Source: Botryosphaeria dothidea (lineage: Eukaryota; Ascomycota; Dothideomycetes; Botryosphaeriales; Botryosphaeriaceae). From it: DNA of 64,000 nt. Positions 43,040-54,416 of this stretch are shown here, one piece after another; the first letter of the stretch is position 1, and the number at the start of each line of letters is the position of its first letter. Position numbers and translations under genes: made by a program. The stretch lies in the NCBI GenBank assembly GCA_011503125.2, contig WWBZ02000082.1, positions 62,001 through 126,000 of the forward strand, written 5' to 3'. Under the pieces are notes generated by a model. The model was not told the DNA's origin. It was given only the letters and a program-made list of their open reading frames with translations, and searched no databases.

Positions 43040-44249
43040 TCATCTGAGGTCACGCTCCTCAACCTGTGTTTTCATTGGCTTCCAGGCGGTGTTGAATAGA
43101 TTGCCTCCACCATCTCGCCAACCCCAAACAAAGCAGTAATGCCATGCTAGGATCTTCCATTCCTCCTCTCCATCCAATATTCTCCTGCTTCGGTCTTCTG
43201 CACTGAGCCATTGCTCCCATATAAATTGCACATCAGCGGAGGCCTGGTCTGTGATAAAGCCGTATTGCTTCAAGCGCTCGCGTTGGCTCGACAACGACCA
43301 GTACTTCTTCAGAGTTTGCAATACGATACCACGTCTTCCCAGATTGGATATCATCATCTGGCCAAAAGAATCATCAGGCCTGATTGGCTCGTACAAGATG
43401 ATAGAGACGGGAGTCGGGTCAGGGATGAGCTTCGAGGTTAGATTGGAGACTATACTGTCGGCATGGTCCGGTGTGAGGTAGATGAGGCAGCATTCTGAGA
43501 GGATGAGAGTAGGGGTTGTGGGCGACAGGTTCGGCAGCTCAGGAAGACTTGTTGATGATTCAGTCTCAGGAAATTTCGTTGCTAGAGAGCGGAGATCAAG
43601 AGGATGGATGTTGTAGACAGGCGAATGAAGCGAGGTAAGGTCGTCGGAGGTGGTGAGTTGAGACTGATTTGCAATGTGCGACGTTATGACAGAAAGAAGG
43701 AATGGTGTGCGTTTGATGGCTGCAATCTTCCGTCTTGTGTTGTCTGGAAAGTCGATTTCGTGGTAGATGAGAGGGATGGAGGAGCGGGCTGAAATGATCC
43801 TGAAAAAGCGCGTATCGCTGCCAGCACCAAGGGACACAATCTGCTTTGGCTGGTCTGGGTTGATAGCTAAGAAGCGCTCCACTAGCTCATCGATGGCAGT
43901 CGTCCGAATGTAAGTACCTGTAAGCGCGTTAGGATAAACCCCCAAAACAAGGAGCAGACAAATTAAAAAAAACTATCAATTCACCTCTCATGATGCTTGT
44001 ATCTCGCCTCTCCACGTCTTTGGTTACGAAAGCCTTTACGAATGGGTCGTTGAGCCATCCCGCATCCACGGCGCTCACGCGGGCGTTCAGAGCATCATCG
44101 TCTGTCTGTTGTACAATTCTGTCCTGAGATTCGCCGTGACTTTCTCCGCGTTCTGATTGGTTGCGTCTGCCGCCTCTACCTCGCCCTCGATGACCGCCGC
44201 GTCCTGATCGCAAAGAGTCGAGCAAATTCGGGATTTGCGGCGCAGACAT
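43040..44249 (-). CDS. PPM1: Leucine carboxyl methyltransferase (PP2A methyltransferase)
   Basis: It methylates the C-terminal leucine carboxyl of the PP2A catalytic subunit, using AdoMet. Exon 1 (44249-43985) starts MSAPQIPNLLDSLRSGRGG, a Gly/Arg-rich N-terminus, and contains DDALNARVSAVDAGWLNDPF. A 67-bp intron (43984-43918; GTGAAT...CTAAC...ACAG) is followed by exon 2 (43917-43040) with GTYIRTTAIDELVERF, the AdoMet loop VSLGAGSDTRFFR, YHEIDFPD and LILSECCLIYL. The exons sum to 1,143 nt (380 residues), normal for the family. The upstream in-frame ATG at 44366 was not chosen because the MSAPQIPNLL start matches what I know of fungal homologues. It is divergent from RPB5, sharing a 200-bp promoter. 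Confidence 0.93.
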
Positions 44250-44449
44250 GGTTTTGTTGTTGATGTCGTGGGCATTGTCGGGTGGCGCGGGGAGGTCTTG
44301 AGCGGCGGCAGATCGAAGGCGGTGAGGCGGCGGCAGCTGGGTGGCCGCTTTCGATTTCTCTTCCAACCAAACCTTCCTCGCGCGTCAACCTCCGCCGCGA
44401 CACCCTCCTCACCACCCACCTCTGCCCCGTACTGCGCCTGCTACGAGCC
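44250..44449. promoter_or_regulatory. Bidirectional promoter, PPM1/RPB5
   Basis: The 200-bp gap between two divergent ATGs must contain both 5' UTRs and promoters. It is GC-rich with pyrimidine tracts toward RPB5 (caacctccgccgc, accctcctcacc). No TATA box is evident, as is usual for housekeeping genes. Confidence 0.6.
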
Positions 44450-45248
44450 ATGGATGACGGCAGGAACACTGAGGCCGAGCGCGAGGCTTCTCGCCTCTGG
44501 CGCGCCTGGCGCACTGCCCACGAGATGGTCGCCGACCGGGTACGATCCAAGACTCCCGAGCTTCAAAGTTGCCTGATCCGCTGACAGCCGCGCTTGCAGG
44601 GCTACATCATGCCCGAGGAAGAGTACAAGCTGACGCTGGATGAGTTCCGCTCCCGCTTTGGCGACGCAAGCGGCTATGTTGAGTACGTCGGCCGCAGAGC
44701 ATACGCCCTTCTCGTTAGGAAGTATTAACCCAACTTACAGCCGCAAGCAACTCGCCTTTTCCGCCAGCCCCAGCGACCAAATGAAGGCGAAGCTCTTCAA
44801 CCCGCGCAAGCCCAACGAAGAGGTCGGCACTATCTGGGTCGAGTTCAACGGCGACCAGAACATCGGCGTGAAGCAGCTGAGGAACTTCGGTCACACCCTC
44901 AACGAGAACCACTTTACCTGCGGTATCTTCATCACCGCGGTCCCCGTCACCGGCGCCGCCCAGAAAATCATTCCTTCCTTGCACCCGCTCATCATGGAGA
45001 TCTTCATGGAACAGGACCTCCTTGTCAACATCACTCAACACGAACTCGTCCCTAAGCACGTCCTGCTCAGCTCCGAGGAAAAAGCCGCTCTGCTGCAGCG
45101 CTACCGCTTGAAGGAGAGCCAACTTCCGCGTATCCAGCAGGGTGACCCCGTCGCAAGGTATCTGGGTCTGAAGAGAGGTCAGGTTGTCAAGATTATCAGG
45201 AAGTCGGAGACGGCGGGCAGGTACGCAAGTTACAGATGGGTCATCTAA
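44450..45248 (+). CDS. RPB5: RNA polymerase I/II/III shared subunit RPABC1 (Rpb5)
   Basis: It is a core subunit of all three nuclear RNA polymerases. Exon 1 is 44450-44539 (MDDGRNTEAEREASRLWRAW), exon 2 44600-44682 (GYIMPEEEYKLTLDEFRSRF) and exon 3 44741-45248. The introns are 60 and 58 bp with GT/AG ends. The exons total 681 nt, 226 residues, close to the usual 210-215. The eukaryote-specific N-terminal jaw domain is followed by the conserved assembly domain with HELVPKHVLLS and GDPVARYLGLKRGQVVKI, ending SETAGRYASYRWVI. Phases are 0 and 2 and both joins restore family sequence (ADR-GYIM; YVD-RKQL). Confidence 0.96.
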
Positions 45249-46507
45249 AGAAGCAAGCGACGCAACGGTCGGTTCGTGAGCGCGATTGGCGTTTGGGGAG
45301 GGTTAATTCTCAAGATTTTTTCCTTTGTCTCAATGAGAATCCAACTGGGTAAGGATGGTGCACCGGAGTTTTTAAGGCAAAGGCAAGAAGAGATGATCGC
45401 CATCGTCCAGGACTATTTTCTTGGAATGTTTGCATAGATGGCTGTCGGCAGAAGGCTATTCCACGTCTCTGAATCCGGAAAAGCATTACTGAAAAAAGCG
45501 ATTGATACCAAAAATCCATCATCATTCACACTGCGCTCTGTCCTTTGCGTCAAGGAGTCAAATACCCTCTCACATCATGTATCCAGTGCAGTATAACATA
45601 CGACATACTCTGTAGACGCTCCTGCCAGGAGCCGGTCAGCAATTGCAGGGTGTCTGCAAACAACAAACCTTGCATCACCCTCTTGGAAAAGGGGAGCGGT
45701 GGTAGCTGGAGGATCTGAGTCTGATGAGCCAGAGATCATTAGGATATGTCTACTATGGACGAACATGGTCGCCGAGTAGAAGAGGTATCGGACGGCAACC
45801 GTTTAGAAGCAGAAGATCAACCCAGAGCCATGGCCAGTGCTATTATCTGTCCAAGCTGAGGGGATGTCTCCGAGTTCTGGCTGCCGATCTAACGCCCTTA
45901 GTACACGGTATTGGAAAAACGGTCAGGGGGATCGCTTGTTTACGCGGTATTTATCCTACAACAATCCATTATTTTGTAGGTCATGAAAAGACCTCCAGAA
46001 GCCAGTGTGCTAGGCTTGACAAGGACATTGATTTAGATGCCGCGGGCATCGTGGAGAGCTTTCGAGGAATCTTGAAAGCGCCAGCTTGCCTTCTGGCTTT
46101 CATTTTGAGTATTTCCACCACTGAGCGGGGGCTTGATGTCCAGGAACAGGAAACTTTCCTATCTTGGCAATTTCCGGCACCAAGACGCGACGGATAGCCA
46201 AAAGAGACTAGAAACCCCATGGACACAGCACGGGACCATTTGAACCCTGCAGCCCCAAGCCGTACCTGCATCCTTGAGGTGTAGCATACCGGACTCTCTT
46301 TCCGACCTCGGGAACACATTTTCCGAGCAGCATGCCGACGCGTTGCCGACGCCGCTGCGCGGCGGCGATTGCGGCAAGCTGACGCCATCCCGCGCGTGCG
46401 GGCGGTGGATCAATGTTTCTCAGGACAATCCGCCGATAAGGTAACCCGTCTCTCTACAGCTCGAGTCCGCACCCATTGTTTCAGACAAAGAAACCCCCCT
46501 TGCAGCA
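45249..46507. other. Intergenic, 1.26 kb
   Basis: Between the RPB5 3' end and the PRX1 start. Reading frames on both strands (for example 45724-46197 + and 46388-45981 -) have no recognisable domain and overlap each other. A pyrimidine-rich stretch just before 46508 is probably PRX1 leader. I see no supported gene. Confidence 0.5.
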
Positions 46508-47472
46508 ATGGCCTCCTATCTGAGCCGCACCGCTCCTCGCGCCTTCAACGCCTCTCTGCGCGCTGCTGCTGCCCGCTCGGCGCTCCGCCCTGCGAGCATC
46601 CAGCGCCCCGCCACTCCCCTCTTCCGCCGCTTCTTGCAGACGCCTGCCGAGCAGCCTCGCCTGCGCCTGGGCTCGACCGGTACGACCCTCTCCGAATAGA
46701 CATAATTGAAAAGGGAATTGGCATAAAGGGTAAAAGCTGATGGTGGTATTCGTCTAACAGCGCCCGACTTCACGGCCAAGACGACTCAGGGCAACATTGA
46801 CTTCCACAAATGGATCGGCGACAGCTGGGCAATTCTTTTCTCGCACCCGGCCGACTTCACGCCCGTGTGCACAACGGAGCTGGGCGCGTTCGCGAAGCTG
46901 AAGCCTGAGTTCGAGAAGCGCGGTGTCAAGATGATCGGCCTGGTAAGAGAGCTCTACACAATCTTCCTATCAACGACAGCATCACATCTCCAACACGAAA
47001 TTGACCAATCGCTAACGATGGATATCACAAACAGAGCGCCGACGACCTCGGCTCTCACGACAAGTGGGTCGAGGATATCAACGAAGTCAGCAACACCAGC
47101 CTGCAGTTCCCCATCATCGCCGATGCGGACCGCAAGGTTGCTTTCCTCTATGACATGGTCACCGAGGACGACATGCGCGACATCGCTACCAAGGGCCTGC
47201 CCTTCACCATCCGCTCCGTCTTCATCATCGATCCGGCCAAAAAGATCCGTCTGATGATGATCTACCCGGCCTCGACCGGCCGCAACAGCGCCGAGGTGCT
47301 GCGTGTCATTGACGCGCTACAGCTGGCCGACAAGAAGGGCATCGCCACCCCCATCGACTGGACTCAGGGCGAGGACGTCATCGTTCCTCCCAGCGTTAGC
47401 ACCGCCGATGCTAAGAAGAAGTTTGGCGACGTCAAGGAGGTCAAGCCGTATCTGCGCTACACCAAGGCCTGA
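46508..47472 (+). CDS. PRX1: Mitochondrial 1-Cys peroxiredoxin
   Basis: Thiol peroxidase of the Prx6/1-Cys class. Exon 1 (46508-46679) encodes an Arg/Ala-rich, acid-free leader ([20 protein letters not shown]) typical of mitochondrial import. Exon 2 is 46761-46942 and exon 3 47035-47472; introns are 81 and 92 bp. The exons sum to 792 nt, 263 residues. The catalytic motif is [15 protein letters not shown]. That cysteine is the only one I find in the whole protein, so no resolving cysteine exists and an external reductant is needed. The C-terminal domain ([34 protein letters not shown]) is diagnostic of the Prx6 class. It converges on the LSM12-like gene. Confidence 0.95.
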
Positions 47473-47913
47473 GCAATACGGATGTTTGGGTAGGAGGGGA
47501 GGCAGGATTAGAACTAAAGGATTAGAAAATGTAAAACATGTAGACTTGTTAGCACGCCAATTTAAGCTGAATTTCACTCAAACTCATCACTGTAGGGGGA
47601 TGAAGTATTTTCGAGTTTCGGTCGAATGTGTTTTGATTCCAGCCCCGCAGGACCATTTATCGATCACTTTCCTTTCTCTGCTTCGAATCGGATATGCTTA
47701 CACAAGGCTTGTCCTTCTTGTGTAGTTCATCCCCATCCAACCCATATAGACCGCTATCCAGTAAGCTGATTCCCCCTCCCGCAGACTTCCTTTGCCTTTG
47801 TCGCATAGTTCATTTTCTTTCTGTATTCTTGTTCTCGCAATCGCCAGCAACGAACCGCCTATGTCGCTTCGTGTTGTCCATCGCTCGTGGTGAAGCATCG
47901 GCTCATCGTCATA
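47473..47913. other. Convergent 3' intergenic region, PRX1 / LSM12-like
   Basis: 440 bp between two stop codons. It must hold both 3' UTRs. It is AT-richer than the coding sequence with several aataaa-poor, T-rich stretches. No gene is seen. Confidence 0.5.
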
Positions 47914-48882
47914 TCAGCCACCCTTGCGCGGCGGGATGGGCGTCGCAACGCCGGGCTTGTTCGCTCCCTGGACGTTCCTCTTCCTCGCGGCATGGCCCTC
48001 CATGATCTTCCTGATCTGCTCGACGTTGCGCTCCTTGCCCTCGGCGGCCTTGAGGTCGTTGACGGTGTAGGGCGGGCCTAGCATGACGGCATCATTGACG
48101 ATGATTGTCTGGTCGTGCCAGCGGGTAGGCAAACTGCTGCTGTTAGAATCTCAAAGTAGTTTCCGAAGAATAATGGAGATGTAATGGTGGTGCGGGGTAA
48201 TATGCATATATCCTGGGCGAGGGAGGGGAGGGAAGAGGTGTGAGACGATTGGGCGATACGAGAGGGGGGGGAAAAAGAAGGATCGCTGTACGTACGTCCT
48301 GTTGATGGCATCGAAGATCTCCTGCGCCTCCTTCGGCACGCCCCTGCCCCTCGTCGCTTCCTTCTCGAGCAGCTTACGCACCGCAGACTCCTCGCGCGCC
48401 TTCAGCGCATTCAGGTCTAGGGCGGCAATGGTCGGCATGGCGTTCTCGAAGCCGTCGGGGCTGCCATCCTCGCCGGGCAGGATCTTGAATTCCTGGATGT
48501 TCGGGATCGAGACGACGTGGAAGTTGCCCGGCTGGCTGGCGAGGCTCGTCGACGGGTTCGGCGGGGCCGGGGTGGTGTTGATGGCGATGGCGTTCAGGAC
48601 GGGGTCGGCGGCGAAGATGGTGCCCTCGAGCACATGGTTGGCTAGGGTCGTCGTGATCTTGACTCTGCGATAGCAGGCGTGAGCCACGGTGTCGCAGGGC
48701 GCGGGACGGGGCGCATCCTCGCTGGGGCAGAGCGAGGGAAAAGCGGCGGGCTGGGTTTTGGCGTGTTCAACTTACCGTTTGCCTATGGCCTTGAACAGGT
48801 GCGAGTCATTGAGGAGAGACTGGTCTCCGAGCTTAGGCGTTGCGACCTTTCCGGCAGAAGAGAGGCGCTTGCCGTCTGCCAT
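47914..48882 (-). CDS. LSM12: LSM12-like protein (Lsm domain plus anticodon-binding-like domain)
   Basis: Exon 1 (48882-48776) encodes MADGKRLSSAGKVATPKLGD. Exon 2 (48664-48296) begins the Lsm fold (VKITTTLANHVLEGTIFAAD, FHVVSIPNIQEFKIL) and the start of the AD domain (LKAREESAVRKL, EAQEIFDAIN). Exon 3 (48133-47914) has LPTRWHDQTIIVNDAVMLGPPY and ends IPPRKGG. Introns are 111 and 162 bp. The exons total 696 nt, 231 residues, close to LSM12 homologues. Lsm12 proteins associate with ataxin-2/Pbp1-type factors and translating ribosomes in yeast. The ATG at 48882 was chosen over the unspliced frame start at 48687 because it supplies the missing N-terminus through a canonical GTAAGT donor. Confidence 0.88.
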
Positions 48883-49347
48883 TGCGCGCGAAGTGATGTG
48901 CCTCCTCTTAAGCTGCGTGCTCCCTCAGTGCCGTGGCTGAGGCGGCATGCAAACGCATTAAAAGAACAAAAGGAGCGACGAGAAAGGGAATCGGCGCGCG
49001 GGGCGGTCAAGCGCGGGACGACGGTGGATGAGGGCGCGTTGAGCTTGAGGCTCCCACGAGGTCACTTGTTCGGGGTGCGAGGCGAGTCAGCGCGCGCTTC
49101 CTAGCGTGGTCGCCCGACACAAATATGACAACACACGACACCTAACTCCGACCGCGGCCAGTATCTCCTTGGCGCCACACAGCGCCATTTCACATGCATC
49201 GCGCACTTTCACGTTCATTGCAATTCGTATGTTCAATTGGCCATATACGCGTAACACAAGATATCCGTCATCCAACGGGACAATGCACCATGTCTATAAT
49301 CATGCCTTCCAATTTTCCCCTTTCTCTCTCCTCTACGCACGCCCCGT
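48883..49347. other. Intergenic region upstream of LSM12 and downstream of GND1
   Basis: 465 bp holding the LSM12 promoter and GND1 3' UTR. It includes a GC-rich, G/A-rich stretch (48960-49060). No gene is recognisable. Confidence 0.5.
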
Positions 49348-51423
49348 CTACGCGTTGTATGTCGAAGCAGAAACGTTGCCACCGCGGCCGGTCCAGTTGA
49401 CGTGGATGTCCTGGCCCTCGGGGTACTTGCCGCTGGCGTGCTCGGGCTTGATCCTGAACGTGTGCGCACCGAAGTAGTCACGCTGAGCCTGGAGCAGGTT
49501 CGCCGGCAGGTCCTTGGTGCGGTAGCCGTCGAAGAAGCTGAGCGCAGTGCTGAAGGCAGGAGTGGGGATACCCCAGAGAGCACCCTTGCTGACGACGTTC
49601 CTCCAGCCGGGCTGGGCCTTGGTGATGGCCTGCTTGAAGAAGTCGTCGAAGAGCAGGTTCTCGAGGTCGGGGTTCGAGCGGTAGGCCTTGGTGATGTCCT
49701 TAAGGAAGACAGAGCGGATGATGCAGCCACCACGCCACATGAGAGCAATCTCGGGCTTCTGGAGCTTCCAGCCGTACTCCTTGGCAGCCTATAGATTGAC
49801 TGTCAGTTATCCTCCTGTCTTATCTCGATGCAATAATGACTGTGCTTGAAGGAGACTTACGTTCTGCATCAGCATGAAACCTTGGGCGTAGGAGATGATC
49901 TTGGAAGCATAAAGGGCCTGCTCGAGGTCATCGATGAAAGCCTGCTTGTCACCCTCGAATTTGGGCTCGGGGCCGGACAGGATGGTGGAAGCACGGCTAC
50001 GCTCAGACTTGAGAGAAGAAAGGCAACGAGAGAAGACAGCCTCGCCGATGAGAGTGACGGGCATGCCAAGGTCAAGGGCGTTGATGGCGGTCCACTTGCC
50101 AGTACCCTTCTGGCCGGCAGAGTCGAGGATCTTCTCAAGGAGAGGAGTTCCATCGTCGTCGTTGAAGTAGAGAATGTCGCGGGTAATCTCGACCAAGAAC
50201 GAGTCAAGGACACCCTTGTTCCACTGGGCGAAGACATCACCCATCTCCTTGTTGCTCAGGCCGAGACCACGCTTCAGGATGTCATAAGCCTCGCAGATGA
50301 GCTGCATGTCACCGTACTCGATACCATTGTGGACCCTAGGTGATATTAGAACCCAACTCCCGCGCAAAGACAGACTGAAGAAGCTTACATCTTGACGTAG
50401 TGGCCAGCACCCTCGTCACCGACCCACTGGCAGCAGGGCTCGTTGTCGCTCTTGGCAGAGATGCTCTGGAGAACGTCCTTGATGTAAGGCCAAGCCTCTT
50501 GGTTACCACCGGGCATGATGGATGGGCCGTAGCGGGCACCCTCCTCACCACCGGAGACACCACAGCCAACGTAGCGGATGCCCTTGGTGGCCAGGTACTG
50601 GGTGCGGCGGTTGGTGTCGGGGTAGTGGGAGTTACCACCGTCAATGATGATATCGCCCTCTATCTCGCTATTAGCAATCATCCGCGGCAAATTTTCCGCG
50701 GACCTGACTTACCCTCGGCGCCAGCCTCGAGAATCTGCTCAATGAAGTCTGCCAACTGTCAGCAACCACACGTGCGCCTCAATTCTCACCGGAGCATACC
50801 GTCGACGGGCTTGCCGGCCATAACGAGCATCATCATCCTGCGGGGCTTCTTGAGCTTGGAAACGAACTCCTTCATGGAGTGCGCGCCTGTTCCCTGTCAA
50901 TTCAACGAATTCACGCAACACGCGGGTTCCCTGAACATACCAACAATCGGCTTGCCCTTCGCCTCGTTCTCAAGGAAGCGGTCGACCTTGGAAACGGTAC
51001 GGTTGTAGGCGACAACGGTGAAGCCGTGATCGGCGGCGTTCAGGATCAGGTTCTGGCCCACTGTGCTATTGTCAGAATCGCGATGTGACCGGCGGTTGCG
51101 TTCCTACTTACTGACGGCCTACAGAAGAGGTTAGCCTGGCTATTTGAGGGCTGCTTGTTGAGTACTTACCAGACCGATGAGACCCCAGTCTCCACTAGCA
51201 ACAGGGCGCGCAGGTCCTCCCACGTCAATGCGGGAGAGACGCGCGCTATAGTCAGAACATGGGTTCGTCAATGGGAACAAACAGGCCCAGCCACGAGGTC
51301 GGTGTTTGAGCAGATGCCGAGCGCTCCGACAGCGAGCTGAGGGCTCAAGAGGCGCAGCGGCACCCGCCGCGGGGTAGACGAGCACGCGAGGGAAGGCACT
51401 TACACAGCGGTTTCAGCAGACAT
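49348..51423 (-). CDS. GND1: 6-phosphogluconate dehydrogenase, decarboxylating
   Basis: Oxidises 6-phosphogluconate to ribulose 5-phosphate with NADP in the pentose phosphate pathway. Nine exons: 51423-51404, 51194-51170, 51118-51112 (7 nt), 51060-50941, 50886-50800, 50748-50713, 50659-50389, 50335-49861 and 49788-49348. Together they give 1,482 nt, 493 residues, the normal fungal length. The NADP site is GLAVMGQNLILN; substrate motifs are [12 protein letters not shown] and [14 protein letters not shown]; the catalytic lysine motif is [15 protein letters not shown]. The C-terminus is [18 protein letters not shown]. Introns are mostly 51-54 bp, with a 209-bp first intron. Exon 5 could start six bases earlier (50892); 50886 was preferred because VGAHSMKEF matches the family. 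Confidence 0.94.
51112..51118 (-). other. 7-nt microexon of GND1
   Basis: The minus strand reads CTGTAG, GCCGTCA, GTAAGT: a perfect acceptor, seven bases, a perfect donor. Including it gives GL-AVM-GQN with the frame intact on both sides; omitting it removes Ala-Val and shifts the frame. The flanking introns are both 51 bp. Confidence 0.88.
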
Positions 51424-52544
51424 GATGCTTGTGGGAGTGGATTACGGGTCTAAGAGTAAGGCAGTGAGGCCGGGAGGGGGGTGAAAGGTTTGGGGAGCGA
51501 GGTGGGATGTAGGGTCGCCGATATGCCGGAGGTGACAGGATGCTTTATAAGGCGGCCGCGCCAGCCCCACGTTGCGTCACAAGATTTGGGAAGGAGGTAT
51601 TTTTCGTCCAGAACGCCTGCGCGCTGAACCACACGCATTCGAGACCGCATGGCGAGGCTCCCTGGCGGAGCACCGTCACTTAAAGCGGAGGGCATTGGCC
51701 GTTTCGCCCTGCTGCCCGCACCGCACTCAACGCACACCTCAATCAATTGCACTCGCAACACGCCGCAGGCCGTCGCAACGCCCGCAGGAGCAGAGTCCGG
51801 CGGGCGCGGCGCCCTCTGCCTTAGTCATTCAACAATACGGGGCGGGCAATCTGCGAAGACGGCGGTTGAGAAGCCGCAACGGCTGCGTTGATGGATGGTG
51901 GGGTGGGGTGGGCGGCGGGCGGCGGGGCTTCGAATATTTTCGCGGCTATGACAGAAGCAGCGCCGCCGGGATTAGAGAGCCATCGAGCACCTTGCGCATT
52001 ATTTTCCGGCGCTCCCACGCCAGACGGCGCGCCCACCTCATCAAGCCCGTCCTCGGAGACCCATCTCCGTAGGTCATTTTTCCGCCGCGGTCCGCCGGGC
52101 GCCCCATTCCTTGATCATCGCCAGCCCTGCCTCTTCACCAGCTGCAAACTTGGTCCCAGACGGCCCGAGAGGCGCGTGCCAAGACCCACGCAGCCACTGC
52201 TAATCTTCGCTCGTCCGCGCCCTAAACTCCGCCGTCACCCGTCACCCAGGCTCCTCATCTTCGTCAGCACGCCTAGAGTCACCTGTAAGCGCGCTGCATA
52301 ACGTTGCCTCCGTAGCAATACGCTCTCGTGGCGCCGACCCATTCGGGACACACCTGAGGCACACAGTCGCAGCTGCGACACCCACCACCTCGCACCTTGC
52401 TGCATCTGCGACCAGAAGCACGGCCGCACACCAGCTCCGCCCTATCGCGTCCATCCAACCCAGCAGCAACCGGCATCGGAGACGGAGGAGCGTGAGCAGT
52501 AAGTCTCATTATCTCCGTTGAGAGCGTTTGCGCAGCCGTTCATC
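51424..52544. promoter_or_regulatory. Divergent intergenic region, GND1 / RBM42-like
   Basis: 1.1 kb of GC-rich sequence between two divergent starts. It contains pyrimidine/purine-skewed stretches and long but overlapping shadow frames. The GND1 leader just upstream of 51423 is G-rich on the + strand. No third gene is recognisable. Confidence 0.5.
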
Positions 52545-53681
52545 ATGTCCAATCCGCCGCCTCCAGGTTCCAAGTCGAACTCATCCACGCCTCAACCTCA
52601 TCCGTCCCTCCCTGCGCGCCCGCCGCCGCCCGCGCAGCCTTCAGCGTTCTCCAAATTCTCTAACACCTCTGCCGCAAATGGCAAGTCCCAAGGCGCGGCA
52701 CCCTACGCCGCCTTTACCGGCTTCAAGCCGCGCAGCGTAGCCTCGAACACTCAGTCATGGCAGTCTCACCCCCCTACCGTCTCTGCTGGACCACAGCCCT
52801 CGGGCGCCTATTCAGCAGCTCAGACTAGCTACGGTGGCGCTGGGTTCCAGCAGCCTGCTTATCAGCAACAACCTTCCTACTACCAACAACCTAGTGCCGA
52901 CCCATACTCGAATCCGACACCCCCTCAGATCCGCAACCCCTTCCCCGCTCCCGGCCAAGCCCAGAGCGGTGGTTATGGCGCTAGCAACAGCGCGTATGAT
53001 CCGGAATATGAGGCACAGATAGCGCAATGGCAGAGCGCGTACGCTGGCAGAGAGGATGCTGCCGCGAAGGGTCCAAAGGGACGTGATGGGCCAACGAATG
53101 CAAACAACACGCCACTTGGCGAGAAGCCGGGAGCATCATCGTCGCTGAGCAGCAAGGAGCTCCAGTCAGCAGTCAGCTCGGATACGGGCGTTGCTGCGGT
53201 TGTCTCAGGTCCTGATGGCAAGCAGAAAACGGTCGTGAGGCAGGGCGGAGGACAGACATGGAGTGACTCCTCGTTGTTGGAATGGGATCCTGCTCACTTT
53301 CGTTTATTTGTTGGAAACTTGGCCGGTGAAGTCACCGACGAATCCCTCTATAAGGCCTTCTCTCGCTTCACGTCGATTCAGAAAGCTCGAGTCGTCAGAG
53401 ACAAGAGAACGACCAAGAGCAAAGGCTATGGATTTGTGAGTTTCAGCAACGGTGATGACTACTTCCAGGCCGCCAAGGAGATGCAGGGCAAGTACATCGG
53501 TAGCCATCCTGTTCTTGTCAAGCGAAGCACCACCGAGATCAAGGCAGTTGTGCCCAAAGATAACAAGAAGAACAAGGGTGGAAAGCATGGAGGTCATGGC
53601 CACGGTGGACATGCAAGCACTGGAGCCGGCGTACAGAAGAAGCAGAGCAAGACGAAGGGCGGGCTGAAAATTCTTGGCTGA
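52545..53681 (+). CDS. RBM42-like RNA-binding protein with one RRM
   Basis: This single-exon gene encodes 378 residues, from MSNPPPPGSKSNSSTPQPHP at 52545. The in-frame codons before it start with TTG and were not used. The N-terminal half is low complexity (Pro, Gln, Ser, Tyr, Gly) with AYDPEYEAQIAQWQSAYAGR. A single RRM lies at about residues 256-335: RNP2 is FRLFVGNLAGEV and RNP1 is KGYGFVSF. The C-terminus is Lys/Gly/His-rich (KHGGHGHGGHASTG) ending KGGLKILG. A C-terminal RRM after a disordered segment, preceded by TWSDSSLLEWDPAHFRLF, is the RBM42 architecture. A role in splicing or mRNA binding is likely from the family; the target is unknown. Confidence 0.88.
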   Translation: MSNPPPPGSKSNSSTPQPHPSLPARPPPPAQPSAFSKFSNTSAANGKSQGAAPYAAFTGFKPRSVASNTQSWQSHPPTVSAGPQPSGAYSAAQTSYGGAGFQQPAYQQQPSYYQQPSADPYSNPTPPQIRNPFPAPGQAQSGGYGASNSAYDPEYEAQIAQWQSAYAGREDAAAKGPKGRDGPTNANNTPLGEKPGASSSLSSKELQSAVSSDTGVAAVVSGPDGKQKTVVRQGGGQTWSDSSLLEWDPAHFRLFVGNLAGEVTDESLYKAFSRFTSIQKARVVRDKRTTKSKGYGFVSFSNGDDYFQAAKEMQGKYIGSHPVLVKRSTTEIKAVVPKDNKKNKGGKHGGHGHGGHASTGAGVQKKQSKTKGGLKILG

Positions 53682-54416
53682 AAATGTCAAATTTCTCTTC
53701 TCCGTAGCCTTTTCGCAGAAAATATACCAGCAGGCATGCAGAGGGCGTTGGTCGTTTTTCTGGGCTTCCTTTCTATTCTTGGGTTTGCTGAACATTCTCA
53801 TTATTCACGGTAGATTTTTGCCTCTGGAGTGTATCATAGTTAGAGATCTCGCTTTGCGGGAATCGATTCAGTCGAAAGCCAAAAAGAAGCGACAGAGTCT
53901 TTCATTCGCTTTCTAATTTTTGTGGTAGGTGACGTTCTGGGCTCATGGAAAGTAGACGGTTCTAGGCCAAAGGCGGTCATGTAAAGCTCGGGCTGAAATG
54001 TAAAGTAAACAGGTTATCCTGGCAGTGGTTTTCGGAGAAAGTTCGCACCTCCTCAAAGCTTTGGCGAGTAAGGCGCATCGCATGTGAGCGGCGTCTCCCA
54101 GCGCGCTAGTATTTCTAATCGACTGGGGCAGGTGGCTCCTGAGTAATCGCAAAAAGCGATTCAGTGGCGAAGCCAGTGCCCGCTGGTAGATGTTGATGTC
54201 GTCGCCCTGGCCGCGTCCTTTTTAGGCCTAGCGTGCGTCGGCCTGGCTTTTCGCCGGCGACACGTCTGGCTGGTTCGTCGCTCCAAGCTCTCCGACGGAG
54301 CGCAGCTCAACGCGTCGACGTGGTCCCGCATATCACCTCCCCGCTCTCTGCCGTATCCGAATCTCGTTCGCTGTCCCTTGTCGCAGTTGCGCCTCTAGTT
54401 TACGCGTCCACTCAAG
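53682..54416. other. Intergenic region, RBM42-like 3' end to SSR4 start
   Basis: 735 bp with the 3' UTR of the upstream gene and the SSR4 promoter. No gene is recognisable; the 80-codon + strand frame at 53674 is T-rich UTR-like sequence. Confidence 0.5.

Noticed and set aside
44366..44366. Upstream ATG of PPM1 (MEEKSKAATQL) as the start
   Set aside because: The added residues are not family-like, whereas MSAPQIPNLL at 44249 is; the upstream ATG would crowd the shared promoter.
45724..46197. 157-codon + strand frame between RPB5 and PRX1
   Set aside because: No recognisable domain, overlaps a 135-codon opposite frame, no intron signals or start context supporting it.
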